A stretch of 64,000 bases of DNA from NCBI GenBank assembly GCA_040772005.1, contig JAXGYZ010000005.1:310001-374000 (forward strand), written 5' to 3'. The stretch is from MWBF01 sp040772005. GTDB taxonomy: Bacteria > Chloroflexota > Anaerolineae > CG2-30-64-16. The notes under the pieces are model-generated. The model worked only from the letters and a program-made list of their open reading frames with translations, did no database searches and was not told the origin of the DNA. This document shows positions 7,536 through 15,199 of this stretch, one piece after another; within the stretch, counting starts at the first letter, position 1; each line of letters begins with the position of its first letter. Made by a program: the position numbers and the translations under genes.

Positions 7536-8217
7536 CCGCTTCGGCAATATCCTGGAGCGCCTGGAGATCCACGAGGACGACCTTGCCGCGACGGGTGCGG
7601 ATGAGTTCCAGCCGGCGGAACTTGCTCATCACCCGGATCGCGGTCTCGACGGTCGTGCCGGTCATGTCCGCGACATCCTGCCGCGTGAGGGGCATCTCGA
7701 TCACGCGGCCGTCTGCCGTGTCGGCGCCCGCGCTTGCACCCAGCTTGAGCAGGACGCGCGCGATGCGCTGCTCGACCCGTTCCACCGCGAGGCTGCGAAT
7801 CTGCTCGGCGGAGCCGCGCAGCCGCGTGCCCATGTCGTTGATGACGGCGAGGGCAAAGACCGGATAACGGGTGACGAGGGTAAGACAGTCGTTACGCGCG
7901 ATGACGAGCAGGCAGCAATCCTCGATGGCCTGGGCCGTGCCCGGATAGCCGCCGCCATCGAACACTGCAACCGAGCCGAGCATCTGGCCCGGGCTGGCGA
8001 CGCGCAGGACGACATCCTTGCCGTCGGTCGAATGGCGCAACACCTTGATCTTGCCGGTCTTGACGACGTAGAGGGCTTCCGGCGCTTCTCCCTCCAGAAA
8101 GATGTAGTCATCTTTCTGATACTGGCGTTCGCTGAACAGGTCGGTGACTTTTTCCCAGTCCCGCTCTGACAGGCCGGCGAACACCGGCAACGCCATGAGT
8201 ATATCGCGCCGATCCAT
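7531..8217 (-). CDS. Crp/Fnr-family transcription regulator
   Basis: 228 residues. I choose the ATG at 8217 (MDRRDILMALPVFAGL) because GGAG precedes it; the frame also allows a TTG 18 bases upstream. Residues about 15-130 are the cyclic-nucleotide-type beta-roll (FLEGEAPEALYVVKTGKIKV, SPGQMLGSVAVFDGG). A long dimer helix and a Crp-type winged helix follow (LTRQDVADMTGTTVETAIRVMSKF). There is no FNR-like N-terminal cysteine cluster, so it is probably a ligand- or cAMP-type member rather than an oxygen sensor. Its own promoter has a symmetric site just after the start point, suggesting autorepression. The stop codon lies in a repeat array. Confidence 0.92.
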   Translation of the reverse strand: MDRRDILMALPVFAGLSERDWEKVTDLFSERQYQKDDYIFLEGEAPEALYVVKTGKIKVLRHSTDGKDVVLRVASPGQMLGSVAVFDGGGYPGTAQAIEDCCLLVIARNDCLTLVTRYPVFALAVINDMGTRLRGSAEQIRSLAVERVEQRIARVLLKLGASAGADTADGRVIEMPLTRQDVADMTGTTVETAIRVMSKFRRLELIRTRRGKVVLVDLQALQDIAEAG

Positions 8218-8240
8218 TAATGACTCCGGGGGCAATGCAG

Positions 8241-8256
8241 TATGACGCAGGTCATA
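8241..8256. promoter_or_regulatory. Symmetric operator candidate, TATGAC-N4-GTCATA
   Basis: Perfect 6-bp arms around 4 bases (GCAG), centred a few bases after the predicted start point of the Crp/Fnr gene. The spacing fits Fnr/Dnr-type half-sites. Likely autoregulation. Confidence 0.5.
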
Positions 8257-8265
8257 AACGGAGGG

Positions 8266-8294
8266 ATTATAGCACGGCAGGGGGTTGATGGCAA
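8266..8294 (-). promoter_or_regulatory. Promoter of the Crp/Fnr gene
   Basis: Minus strand TTGCCA (8294-8289), 17-base spacer, TATAAT (8271-8266). Confidence 0.65.
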
Positions 8295-8337
8295 TAAAGC
8301 GGGGTGGTTACGAAAAGCGCAAGGATGAGATGAGTCT

Positions 8338-8404
8338 CGCCACAGATGACCCCGAGGCCACTGAGATTGATCAACCTCTGCGGTTTCGGGGTCCTCTGTG
8401 GCTA
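8338..8404. repeat. CCACAGA/GAGGCC-type inverted repeat
   Basis: CCACAGATGACCCCGAGG... on the left faces ...GGGGTCCTCTGTGG on the right, an imperfect stem of about 20 bp between the VWA protein stop (8412) and the Crp/Fnr promoter. It belongs to the same CACAGAGG word family as 12969-13044. Confidence 0.5.
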
Positions 8405-8409
8405 ACAAC

Positions 8410-10626
8410 CTATTTCCCCGGCGCGATTGCGTAGGCCTTGCCGTTGAGCACGACGGTCACGCGGTCGCCCAGGGCCAGGTAGCGGCCGAGTTCAGGCAGT
8501 TGGCGCAGCAAGGCAAAGTACCGGTCCGAGCCGAAGATGACTTGCTCCGGCTTCATCTGCGCAGCGTCGAACGCAGTATCGACCCATGCGCCGTCCAGCA
8601 GGCGGAAGGTCTTGTTGCCCACATGCTTGAGCACCTCACTTTCCGGGGAGCCGGCCTCCGATGCGGCAGCCTGGTCTGCGCTGCGCAACGCGCTCTCGGC
8701 CTGGGCCTTTGCCACGGCGGCCTCGCCCGACCGTTCAGCCTCAGCCGCCGGCGCCGCGCCCGCGCCGCCGGTCCCGCCAACAGGTGGCAGCCTGTCGCCC
8801 GGCCTGACGGTGGTCATGCCCGGTTCCTCCACGAGGAACGAGGTGTAGGGCGTCACGATGCCGAAGCGCGTGCTGAGCGCGACCACTTCATCGACGAGCT
8901 CTGCCGTATCCACCGCCTGCGCGCCCTGCAGCCGGATCTGCGTGAGCAGGTAGCCGATCTTGCGCTGCGCCCACAGGCGGGGGATGAACTCGTTGCCGCC
9001 GCGGCTGACGAACGTCAGGTTGCGGTAGGTGTAGGTCTGCGCCTTGCCGTCCACCGTGCCGGTCAGCGTCAGGGTGGTTGTGCCCGGCGTGCGGTAGCGG
9101 CCCGTCACGACGAGCTGCGTGCCCGCGAACAGGTCGGGCAGCGGGTAAGGGTAGACCTCTTCGATGGTTGTGCCGGGCAGCTTCAGCCCCACATCCACCA
9201 GCACCGGTGCGCTTACCTTCGCGTAGAATTCCGACACATTCTCATCGATCTTCTCGTTGGGCGCGACGTAGCTCGCCGTGCCGCGCTGGTTCGCGCTGAG
9301 CTGGTCGAGCAGCACCGTGTCCACGTCATAGCCCACGCCGAACGCAAACAGGCGCACGGTCTTGGCCGCATTCGCCTGCACGTTCGCCACGATGCGGTCC
9401 GGGTCGGTCTCGCCCGCGGTGGGCAGCCCGTCCGTCAGGAAGATGAGCACGGTGGGCCGCCTGCCGTCCACGCCTGCGAGACCCTCCAGCAGCGCCCGGT
9501 TGATGTCGGTGCTGCCCTGCGCGATGAGCCGCCGGATGAACTCGCGGCCCTCCGCGCGGCGGCTGGCCGGCACGGGGCGGTCCGCAAAGAGCCGCGTGGC
9601 CGTGCTGAACGCGACGATGTTGAAGCGGTCCTCGGGGTTAAGATGGTCCAGCACGAACGTCGCGGCGTCCTGCGCCTGCCGCATCTTCTCGCCGTCCATG
9701 CTGCCTGATGTATCGAGCACCAGCACCACGTCTTTGGCGATGACTTTATCCGCCGCGGCCTCGATGGGCGGTGCGACGAGCAGCACGAAGTAGCCGTCCT
9801 CGTCGAACGGTTTGTAGCTCAACAGGTTGACGGCAATCGCGTCCTCGGAGACGCTGTAATACAGGTCGAAATCGCGGTCGGGGCGGACGTCGCGCGCCTC
9901 ATAGCTGACGGTGGCGCGGCGCTCGCCGGCGCGCGCGATGTCAACGGTGTGGCTGGGCGAGTAGAGCGCGCGCAGCGGCGCTTCGTCCTCCACGGTGACG
10001 GTTACCGCGACCTCGGACAGGTTGCGGGCGGAGAACTTCTCGGTGTTGAGCGGGTAGCGGTAATGCACGAGGCCGTTGGCCCGGCTGAGCACCTGCGAGT
10101 AGCTGAGTTCGATGCGCCGCTCGCCGCCCGCCGGAATCGGGAAGATGCTGGCCTGGAACGCGCCGCGGCCCACGTATTCGAGCAGAGCCGGGTCGCGCTG
10201 CTGGCGCACGATGTCCTCATAGATGCGCCGTGCTTCATCGCGGCCCAGCAGCTTGCCTTCGAGCTTCCGGCCGTCCACCCACATGTCGAACGAGGAAACC
10301 GCGGCGTCTTCGGGCAGCGGGAAGATGTACGTGCCCTCGACCGGATAGGTGGCGTTGTTGACGAAGACCTGATCCACGCGCGTCGTCGCAACCTGGTCGG
10401 TGATGGTCACGTCCACGCGATGATACTTCACGGTCAGCGGGATATCGCGCCAGGGGATCACGGGCCGATCGCGCGGGGGCCGCGGGATGATGATGCCGTC
10501 CGCCGCAGCCGGGTGCGCGAAGGCCAGCATCGCGAGCAGGATCAACAGGAGCAGCCCCAGGGTCAGCAGGGGGCGCTCGAAAGGACGACCGGGCAAAGGT
10601 GCAACACGGGTCACTGGGCCTCGCAT
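8410..10626 (-). CDS. Secreted VIT- and VWA-domain protein
   Basis: 738 residues from the ATG at 10626, preceded by GGAGGAGAG; upstream in-frame codons are in repeat DNA. A signal peptide (hydrophobic run ending AHPAAADG) directs export. Residues about 50-190 form a VIT domain (HRVDVTITDQVATTRVDQVF, YVGRGAFQASIFPIPAGGER). Residues about 270-440 form a von Willebrand A domain with an intact MIDAS start (DTSGSMDG). The layout matches inter-alpha-trypsin-inhibitor heavy-chain-like bacterial proteins. I see no C-terminal sortase signal. The part around 600-650 is Ala/Gly/Glu-rich. The role is probably metal-dependent adhesion or protein binding at the surface; no substrate is evident. Confidence 0.9.
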   Translation of the reverse strand: MRGPVTRVAPLPGRPFERPLLTLGLLLLILLAMLAFAHPAAADGIIIPRPPRDRPVIPWRDIPLTVKYHRVDVTITDQVATTRVDQVFVNNATYPVEGTYIFPLPEDAAVSSFDMWVDGRKLEGKLLGRDEARRIYEDIVRQQRDPALLEYVGRGAFQASIFPIPAGGERRIELSYSQVLSRANGLVHYRYPLNTEKFSARNLSEVAVTVTVEDEAPLRALYSPSHTVDIARAGERRATVSYEARDVRPDRDFDLYYSVSEDAIAVNLLSYKPFDEDGYFVLLVAPPIEAAADKVIAKDVVLVLDTSGSMDGEKMRQAQDAATFVLDHLNPEDRFNIVAFSTATRLFADRPVPASRRAEGREFIRRLIAQGSTDINRALLEGLAGVDGRRPTVLIFLTDGLPTAGETDPDRIVANVQANAAKTVRLFAFGVGYDVDTVLLDQLSANQRGTASYVAPNEKIDENVSEFYAKVSAPVLVDVGLKLPGTTIEEVYPYPLPDLFAGTQLVVTGRYRTPGTTTLTLTGTVDGKAQTYTYRNLTFVSRGGNEFIPRLWAQRKIGYLLTQIRLQGAQAVDTAELVDEVVALSTRFGIVTPYTSFLVEEPGMTTVRPGDRLPPVGGTGGAGAAPAAEAERSGEAAVAKAQAESALRSADQAAASEAGSPESEVLKHVGNKTFRLLDGAWVDTAFDAAQMKPEQVIFGSDRYFALLRQLPELGRYLALGDRVTVVLNGKAYAIAPGK

Positions 10627-10773
10627 GGTGCTCTCCTCCTCGTACCGGACTGTGCCGTCGGTACTGAGGATGAGACGCTGTATGCAGGGCGGGGTCCAAC
10701 TCCCTCCCGCGCCCGCGGGGGGCAATCGCCTCACCCTCGCCCTGGCTTTTCTCGATGCGCCAATTGCGTGCAC

Positions 10774-10807
10774 CCCCTCTCCTGAGCAGGCCTCCTCAGG
10801 AGAGGGG
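10774..10807. repeat. CCCCTCTCCTGAG hairpin (family K copy 1)
   Basis: Perfect 13-bp arms 10774-10786 and 10795-10807, 8-nt loop, between coaX and the VWA gene. The related hairpin at 21555-21607 uses the same arm sequence with a different loop. No T tract. Confidence 0.7.
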
Positions 10808-10836
10808 TGGGCGGCCGAAGGCCGCACGGGGTGAGG

Positions 10837-11604
10837 TCATCCCCTGTTCATCTCGTAGATAATCCGCAGGCCGTCGAGCGTGAGCCACGGATCGACGTGC
10901 TGGATGACCGGCGTCTCCTTCGCGACGACCTCCGCCAGCCCGCCGGTCGCAATGACCTTCATATCGTCGCCCAGCTCGCGACGGAAGCGGGCCACGAGCC
11001 CCTCCACCAGCCCGACGTAACCGAAAAAGATGCCGGACTGCATGGCCGCGACGGTGTTGGTGCCGATGGCGCGGCCGGGCGGCGCAATCTCCACCCGGTA
11101 CAGCTTGGACGCGCGCGCGAATAACGCCTCCGCCGCGATGCCGATGCCCGGTGCGATGGCCCCGCCGAGGTAATCGCCCTCGCGCGAGATGCCGTCGAAT
11201 GTCGTCGCGGTGCCGAAGTCCACGACGCATGCCGGCCCGCCGTACCTGGCCTGCACGGCTGCGCAGTCCACCACCCGGTCCGCGCCCACGTCGCGGGGGT
11301 TCTCGTAGCGGATGCGCACGCCGGTCTTGACCCCCGCATCCACGACCAGCGCCTCCCGCCGCAGGTAGTCCGCGGCGACGCGACGGAATGTGCCGGTCAG
11401 CGATGGGACGACGCTGGCAATCGCGACCCCGTGCACCTCCGCCGGATCGAAGCCCCGATAGGCGATCAGTTGCGCCAGCAGGATGCCGTACTCGTCGGGC
11501 ATCCGCTCGTGGACCGTCGCCAGCCGCCACGTTGCGACCAGCGCCTCCTGCCGGTAGAGGCCCAGGGTGATGTTTGTGTTGCCTATGTCAACTGCAAGAA
11601 ACAT
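10837..11604 (-). CDS. coaX: Type III pantothenate kinase
   Basis: 255 residues. The ATG at 11604 is chosen because MFLAVDIGNTNITLGLY is the canonical start and AGGAG lies 9 bases upstream. It phosphorylates pantothenate, the first committed step to coenzyme A. Motifs: DIGNT (ATP/phosphate), GADRVVDC, DFGTATT (catalytic Asp), GGAIAPGI and ATGGLA. Type III enzymes escape CoA feedback, unlike CoaA. It is the last gene of the pan cluster, separated from panD by about 100 bases that hold a 15-bp perfect inverted repeat. Confidence 0.96.
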   Translation of the reverse strand: MFLAVDIGNTNITLGLYRQEALVATWRLATVHERMPDEYGILLAQLIAYRGFDPAEVHGVAIASVVPSLTGTFRRVAADYLRREALVVDAGVKTGVRIRYENPRDVGADRVVDCAAVQARYGGPACVVDFGTATTFDGISREGDYLGGAIAPGIGIAAEALFARASKLYRVEIAPPGRAIGTNTVAAMQSGIFFGYVGLVEGLVARFRRELGDDMKVIATGGLAEVVAKETPVIQHVDPWLTLDGLRIIYEMNRG

Positions 11605-11622
11605 GCCACGCTCCTGTGTGAG

Positions 11623-11693
11623 GAACCGCGAAGACGCTAAGGACGCCAAGGAATAGAAATCTGGTCTTCGCGCACTTTGCGTCTTCGCGGTTC
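11623..11693. repeat. GAACCGCGAAGACGC inverted repeat (family E copy 1)
   Basis: Perfect 15-bp arms 11623-11637 and 11679-11693, with further CGCCAAGG/CTTCGCGC words inside. It lies between panD and coaX in the same transcription unit. Confidence 0.75.
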
Positions 11694-11705
11694 AATCCAG
11701 CCCGG

Positions 11706-12092
11706 TCAACAGCACTCTTCGTGCGCATTCTCTGAGCGGCGCACCTCGGCCACCGTGTTGCCCTCACCCATGATGAGCACGACCGGCGACCAGTCCTCGG
11801 GGATCGGCTCTGCGACCTGCGCGTAGGCCATGATGATGACCTTGTCGCCCACGGCAACCAATCGCGCGGCTGCGCCGTTCAGCTCGATCGCGCCGCTGCC
11901 CGCCGCGCCCTCAATCACGTAGGTCTCCAGGCGTTCCCCGTTGTCCACGTCCACGACCTGCACGCGCTCGTAAGGACGGATGCCCGTCTGCCGCAGCAGG
12001 TCGCTGTCGATGGTGATCGAGCCGACGTAATGCACGTTGGCCGCGGTGACCGTCGCGCGGTGTATCTTCGCAAACAAGAACGTGCGAACCAT
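11706..12092 (-). CDS. panD: Aspartate 1-decarboxylase precursor
   Basis: 128 residues. It makes beta-alanine for pantothenate. The proenzyme self-cleaves at Gly-Ser to form the pyruvoyl group; the site is HYVGSITID. Other family blocks: FLFAKIHRATVT, NGERLETYVI, GSGAIELNGAAARL, GDKVIIMAYA. The ATG at 12092 overlaps the panC stop (TGATG) and is served by GGAGGG in the panC 3' end, so translation is coupled; a TTG one codon upstream is less likely. The C-terminal tail (EVRRSENAHEECC) is slightly longer than usual and ends in two cysteines. Confidence 0.96.
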   Translation of the reverse strand: MVRTFLFAKIHRATVTAANVHYVGSITIDSDLLRQTGIRPYERVQVVDVDNGERLETYVIEGAAGSGAIELNGAAARLVAVGDKVIIMAYAQVAEPIPEDWSPVVLIMGEGNTVAEVRRSENAHEECC

Positions 12093-12952
12093 CAACCCTC
12101 CGAATCAGCGATGAGGATGTTGTCGATAAGCCGCGCCCGCCCGATGCGGACGGCCATCGAAAGGAGCACGCCGTGCGGCGGCTCCGGCGCGGCAGCGGTC
12201 CCGAGCTCGGCCAGCGTGAGCGGGTCCGCTGCGCTGACGTAATCGACGCGCGCCAGCGGCTCTGCGGCCAGCGCGTCGGCCATAATACCGCGCAGACGGT
12301 TGCCGTTGCGCTCGCCCGCGTGCCAGGCGTCGCGCGCCGCGCCGAGCGCCCGATATAACACCGGTGCGGCTGCACGCTGCTCCGGCGAGAGGTAGACGTT
12401 GCGCGACGAGAGCGCCAGGCCGTCCGGCTCGCGCACCGTCGGGCAGACGACAATCTCCAGCGGGAAGTTGAGGTCCGCGGCCATACGCTGGATGACCACC
12501 ACCTGCTGCGCATCCTTCTGTCCGAAGTAAGCGCGGTCCGGCTGGAAGACATTGAACAGCTTGGCAACGACGGTGGCAACCCCGCGGAAGTGGCCGGGCC
12601 GCGCCGCGCCTTCCAGCGGCCGCGTCACTTCCTCGACGCTGATATACGTCTGGAAGTGCGGGGGATAAACCTCCTCGACGGGCGGGACCCACACGAGGTC
12701 TGCGCCGGCGGCCTCCAACTGTGCCAGGTCGCGGTCGAGGTCGCGCGGATATGCGGCCAGGTCCTCCTGCGGCCCGAACTGCGTCGGGTTGACGAAGAGG
12801 GAGACGCAGACGTGGTCGTTCTCCTGCCGCGCACGCGTGACGAGCGCGAGATGGCCTGCGTGGAGAAAGCCCATCGTGGGGACGAGCCCCCAGCTTCCGG
12901 AACCGGCGCGCCGGATCCGGCGGACATCACTGACAGTCTCGACAACTTGCAT
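12092..12952 (-). CDS. panC: Pantothenate synthetase (pantoate-beta-alanine ligase)
   Basis: 286 residues, full length. ATP-dependent joining of pantoate and beta-alanine in the cytosol. Nucleotidyltransferase motifs are intact: VPTMGFLHAGHLALV (HIGH-like, GHL), FVNPTQFGPQEDL, YFGQKDAQQ, and SSRNVYLSPEQR (KMSKS-like). It is preceded by panE with an 87-base gap filled by an imperfect CACAGAGG-word inverted repeat and followed by panD with a 1-base overlap. Confidence 0.97.
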   Translation of the reverse strand: MQVVETVSDVRRIRRAGSGSWGLVPTMGFLHAGHLALVTRARQENDHVCVSLFVNPTQFGPQEDLAAYPRDLDRDLAQLEAAGADLVWVPPVEEVYPPHFQTYISVEEVTRPLEGAARPGHFRGVATVVAKLFNVFQPDRAYFGQKDAQQVVVIQRMAADLNFPLEIVVCPTVREPDGLALSSRNVYLSPEQRAAAPVLYRALGAARDAWHAGERNGNRLRGIMADALAAEPLARVDYVSAADPLTLAELGTAAAPEPPHGVLLSMAVRIGRARLIDNILIADSEG

Positions 12953-12968
12953 TTGTACCTCAAGCTGT

Positions 12969-13038
12969 TAGCCACAGAGTCCACAGAGGCCGCAGAGATT
13001 TCCACTCTCTCCGTGTCCTCTGGGCTCTCGGTGGCAAG
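12969..13038. repeat. CACAGAGG-word inverted repeat between panE and panC (family F-like)
   Basis: GCCACAGAGTCCACAGAGGC on the left faces the reverse of the same word set ending in GGTGGC on the right. The stem is imperfect, about 25 bp. It fills the gap between two co-transcribed genes. Confidence 0.55.
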
Positions 13039-13039
13039 A

Positions 13040-13951
13040 TCATAGCGCCTGCACCAACCGCCAGACCGCCTCGGTCAGCGGCGTGGCGACGCCCAGCCGC
13101 GCACCCTCGGCGGCAATGATGCCGCTGATGCTGTCGATCTCGGTAGGGCGACCCCGCTCCACATCCTGCAACATGGACGACCGGTTCGCCCCGGTCGCCT
13201 CGCAGACCGCTTCGACGTACGCGACCGGGTCCGCGAAGGGCAGCGTGATGCCGCGCGCGTGCGCCACCGCGGCCGCCTCACAGGCCAACGCGGCGAGCAG
13301 GCGGCGGCGCTCAGGCCGGGCCAACAGCTTGCCGTTCGTCACGCGCCACAGCGCAGTCAATGGGTTGATGGCCGCGTTCGCGACCGCCTTGCCCCACAGG
13401 CGGCCTTCGACATCGCTGCTGACCTGCGCGGCCAGCCCCGCACGGTTCAGCAGCATGGCCAGCGCGTCAAGCTGCGCGGGAGCCGCGGCCGCCGGCTGCG
13501 CCGCCAGACTCAGGTAGGTCGGCAGGCTGACGACGTGGCGCACCTGTCCTGGACCGAGCAGCGTGGCTGCGTTATATGTCACGCCGACGGCTGCGCGCGA
13601 CGCGCCCACCGCCTCGACTACCACAGGCAGGTTGTCCAGCCCGTTCTGCAACGTCACGGCCAGGCCATCCTGCACCAGCAGCCGCGCCGCCCATCCGGCC
13701 GCGCGCCGCGTCTGGTAGCTCTTGACCAGGATGAGTGCCACGTCAACCGGCGCGACAGTCCCCGGGTCGTGCTCGGCGCGCACGCGAGCCGTCCAGGTGC
13801 GGCCGTCCGGGTCGGTCACGCGGATGCCCGCGTCGCGGATTGCGTCCACGCCCTCCGCCCACGTGCCGAGCATGGTCACATCCGCGTGAGCCGCGAGCCG
13901 GGCGGCATACACGCACCCCAGCGCACCCGTACCCAGGATCAACACGCGCAT
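13040..13951 (-). CDS. panE: 2-dehydropantoate 2-reductase (ketopantoate reductase)
   Basis: 303 residues. NADPH-dependent reduction of ketopantoate to pantoate. Starts MRVLILGTGALGCVYAARLA, the Rossmann GxGxxG. The ATG at 13951 follows GGAGG at 7 bases. Conserved blocks: ILVKSYQT (catalytic Lys), TLQNGLDN, GVTYNAATLLGPG, LWGKAVANAAINPLTALW, MLQDVERGRPTEIDSISG. It lies between panB and panC, completing the pathway. The gap to panB (54 bases) holds half of a family E inverted repeat, whose other half encodes the panB C-terminus. Confidence 0.95.
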   Translation of the reverse strand: MRVLILGTGALGCVYAARLAAHADVTMLGTWAEGVDAIRDAGIRVTDPDGRTWTARVRAEHDPGTVAPVDVALILVKSYQTRRAAGWAARLLVQDGLAVTLQNGLDNLPVVVEAVGASRAAVGVTYNAATLLGPGQVRHVVSLPTYLSLAAQPAAAAPAQLDALAMLLNRAGLAAQVSSDVEGRLWGKAVANAAINPLTALWRVTNGKLLARPERRRLLAALACEAAAVAHARGITLPFADPVAYVEAVCEATGANRSSMLQDVERGRPTEIDSISGIIAAEGARLGVATPLTEAVWRLVQAL

Positions 13952-13967
13952 GGTGAGCCTCCTATTT

Positions 13968-14037
13968 GAACCGCTAAGACGCAAAGGAAGCGAAGCCTGA
14001 TTGATTTATCTTCGCGCTTCTTGCGTCTTCGCGGCTC
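13968..14037. repeat. CGCGAAGACGCAAG inverted repeat spanning the panB stop (family E copy 2)
   Basis: Arms 13968-13995 and 14010-14037 pair imperfectly. The right arm is coding: it specifies about the last nine residues of PanB, and the TAA at 14008-14006 is at its edge. Confidence 0.7.
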
Positions 14038-14881
14038 GACCGCCTTCTTCCCACTTGGTCCATTCCGCATCGTCCATCGGGAACGCGTGCTCCGCGGCGG
14101 GGAAGCGCCGGCCCGTCACATCCGCGCAATACTCCGCCAGCGCCCGCTCCATCTGCGGGAACAGCTCGGCGTAACGCTTCACGAAGCGCGGAGTGAAACG
14201 ATCGAACATGCCGAGCAGGTCATGCAGCACGAGCACCTGCCCGTCGCAGCCGCCGCCCGCGCCGATGCCGATGGTGGGGATGCGGAGCTGCTGCGAGATG
14301 CGCTCGGCCGCGCGATCCGGCACCATCTCCAGGACGATCATGGCCGCGCCCGCCTCTTCGAGCGCGCGCGCATCGTCCAGCAGGCGCTGCGCGTCGGCGG
14401 CGGTCTTGCCCTGCACGCGGTAGCCGCCCAGCTTGCCCGCGGATTGGGGTGTCAGGCCGATATGCCCGACGACGGTGATACCTGCCGCAGTGATGGCCCG
14501 CACCGTGTCCGCCATCTCGCGGCCTCCTTCGAGCTTGACCGCGTCCATGCCCGCTTCCTTGAGGAACCGCCCCGCGTTGCGCACGGCTTCCGCGCGGTCG
14601 GCCTGATAAGAGAGGAAGGGCATATCCCCGATCAGGTAGGCGAACTGCGCGCCGCGGCGCACCGCCTTGCAATGGTGCAGCATCTCCTCCATCGTGACGG
14701 CCACGGTGGACTCGTAGCCCAGGACGACCATGCCCAACGAATCCCCGACGAGGATGGTGTCCAGCCCGGCGCGATCCGCGGCCAGCGCGGACGGGTAGTC
14801 ATAGGCCGTCACCATCGTGATGGGCTCGCCGCGCTCCTTCTTCTCCTGCAGCGCCAGGATCGTAACCTTCTTGCGTGACAT
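14006..14881 (-). CDS. panB: 3-methyl-2-oxobutanoate hydroxymethyltransferase
   Basis: 291 residues. First step of pantothenate synthesis, adding a hydroxymethyl group from methylene-THF to ketoisovalerate. The ATG at 14881 follows GGGGGAAG. Motifs: MVTAYDYPSALAADRAG, LVGDSLGMVVLGYEST, DMPFLSY, AVKLEGG (Lys/Glu site), HIGLTPQS, MIVLEMVP and GIGAGGGCDGQVLVLHD. The C-terminal KTQEARR is encoded by a repeat arm, so the tail is probably dispensable. It is the first gene of the pan cluster and is preceded by a leader with a terminator 20 bases before the start codon. Confidence 0.97.
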   Translation of the reverse strand: MSRKKVTILALQEKKERGEPITMVTAYDYPSALAADRAGLDTILVGDSLGMVVLGYESTVAVTMEEMLHHCKAVRRGAQFAYLIGDMPFLSYQADRAEAVRNAGRFLKEAGMDAVKLEGGREMADTVRAITAAGITVVGHIGLTPQSAGKLGGYRVQGKTAADAQRLLDDARALEEAGAAMIVLEMVPDRAAERISQQLRIPTIGIGAGGGCDGQVLVLHDLLGMFDRFTPRFVKRYAELFPQMERALAEYCADVTGRRFPAAEHAFPMDDAEWTKWEEGGRAAKTQEARR

Positions 14882-14901
14882 ATCTTCCCCCGTGTGACAA
14901 T

Positions 14902-14929
14902 AAAAAAAGCCCCCGCGACTGCGGAGGCT
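14902..14929 (-). terminator. Intrinsic terminator in the panB leader (possible attenuator)
   Basis: Minus strand 9-bp stem AGCCTCCGC/GCGGGGGCT (14929-14921 with 14916-14908, one G-T pair), 4-nt loop, then seven Ts. It sits inside the transcript from the 15088-15116 promoter and 20 bases before panB, so readthrough would control the whole pan cluster. Just upstream is GGTGGGACC (14952-14944), resembling the T-box core GGUGGNACC, but I see no convincing specifier stem. Confidence 0.7.
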
Positions 14930-15087
14930 GGCAAAGCGCATGGTCCCACCGGCGCGGGATCATGCCCGGCCTGGCTGGCGTATGGCTGCCGTCTCGGTCG
15001 CAGATGCGGTCGCATATACGCGATACGAGCGACTGGTTTTGATTGCTGAACCGTGCTCGCCGCCCGGCTGGGTCGGCGGCAGGAGAG

Positions 15088-15116
15088 AGTATAGCACACC
15101 CTGGCTGCTGAGCCAA
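15088..15116 (-). promoter_or_regulatory. pan cluster promoter
   Basis: Minus strand TTGGCT (15116-15111), 17-base spacer, TATACT (15093-15088). It gives a leader of about 200 bases before panB containing several hairpins, for example GCGTAT...ATACGC, and the terminator at 14902-14929. The 318-base gap 14882-15199 is thus promoter, leader and one inverted repeat. Confidence 0.7.
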
Positions 15117-15132
15117 GAGACGGCTAAGATTT

Positions 15133-15194
15133 ACCACGGAATACGCGGAGCACGCGGAAGGCTAAAATTCCGCGTGCTCCGCGTATTCCGTGGT
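15133..15194. repeat. Perfect 27-bp inverted repeat of CACGGAATACGCGGAG words (family F copy 1)
   Basis: Arms 15133-15159 and 15168-15194 are perfectly complementary over 27 bp with an 8-nt loop. It starts 5 bases after the GH57 stop codon and ends about 17 bases from the pan -35. A relative is at 45342-45413. Confidence 0.85.
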
Positions 15195-15199
15195 TACAA

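Noticed and set aside
14944..14952. GGTGGGACC in the panB leader as a T-box riboswitch core
   Set aside because: Only the nine-base core fits. The N position is G, which would need a tRNA with C73. I find no specifier loop or stem I, and the downstream terminator does not overlap the motif as in classical T-boxes. Kept only as an attenuator.
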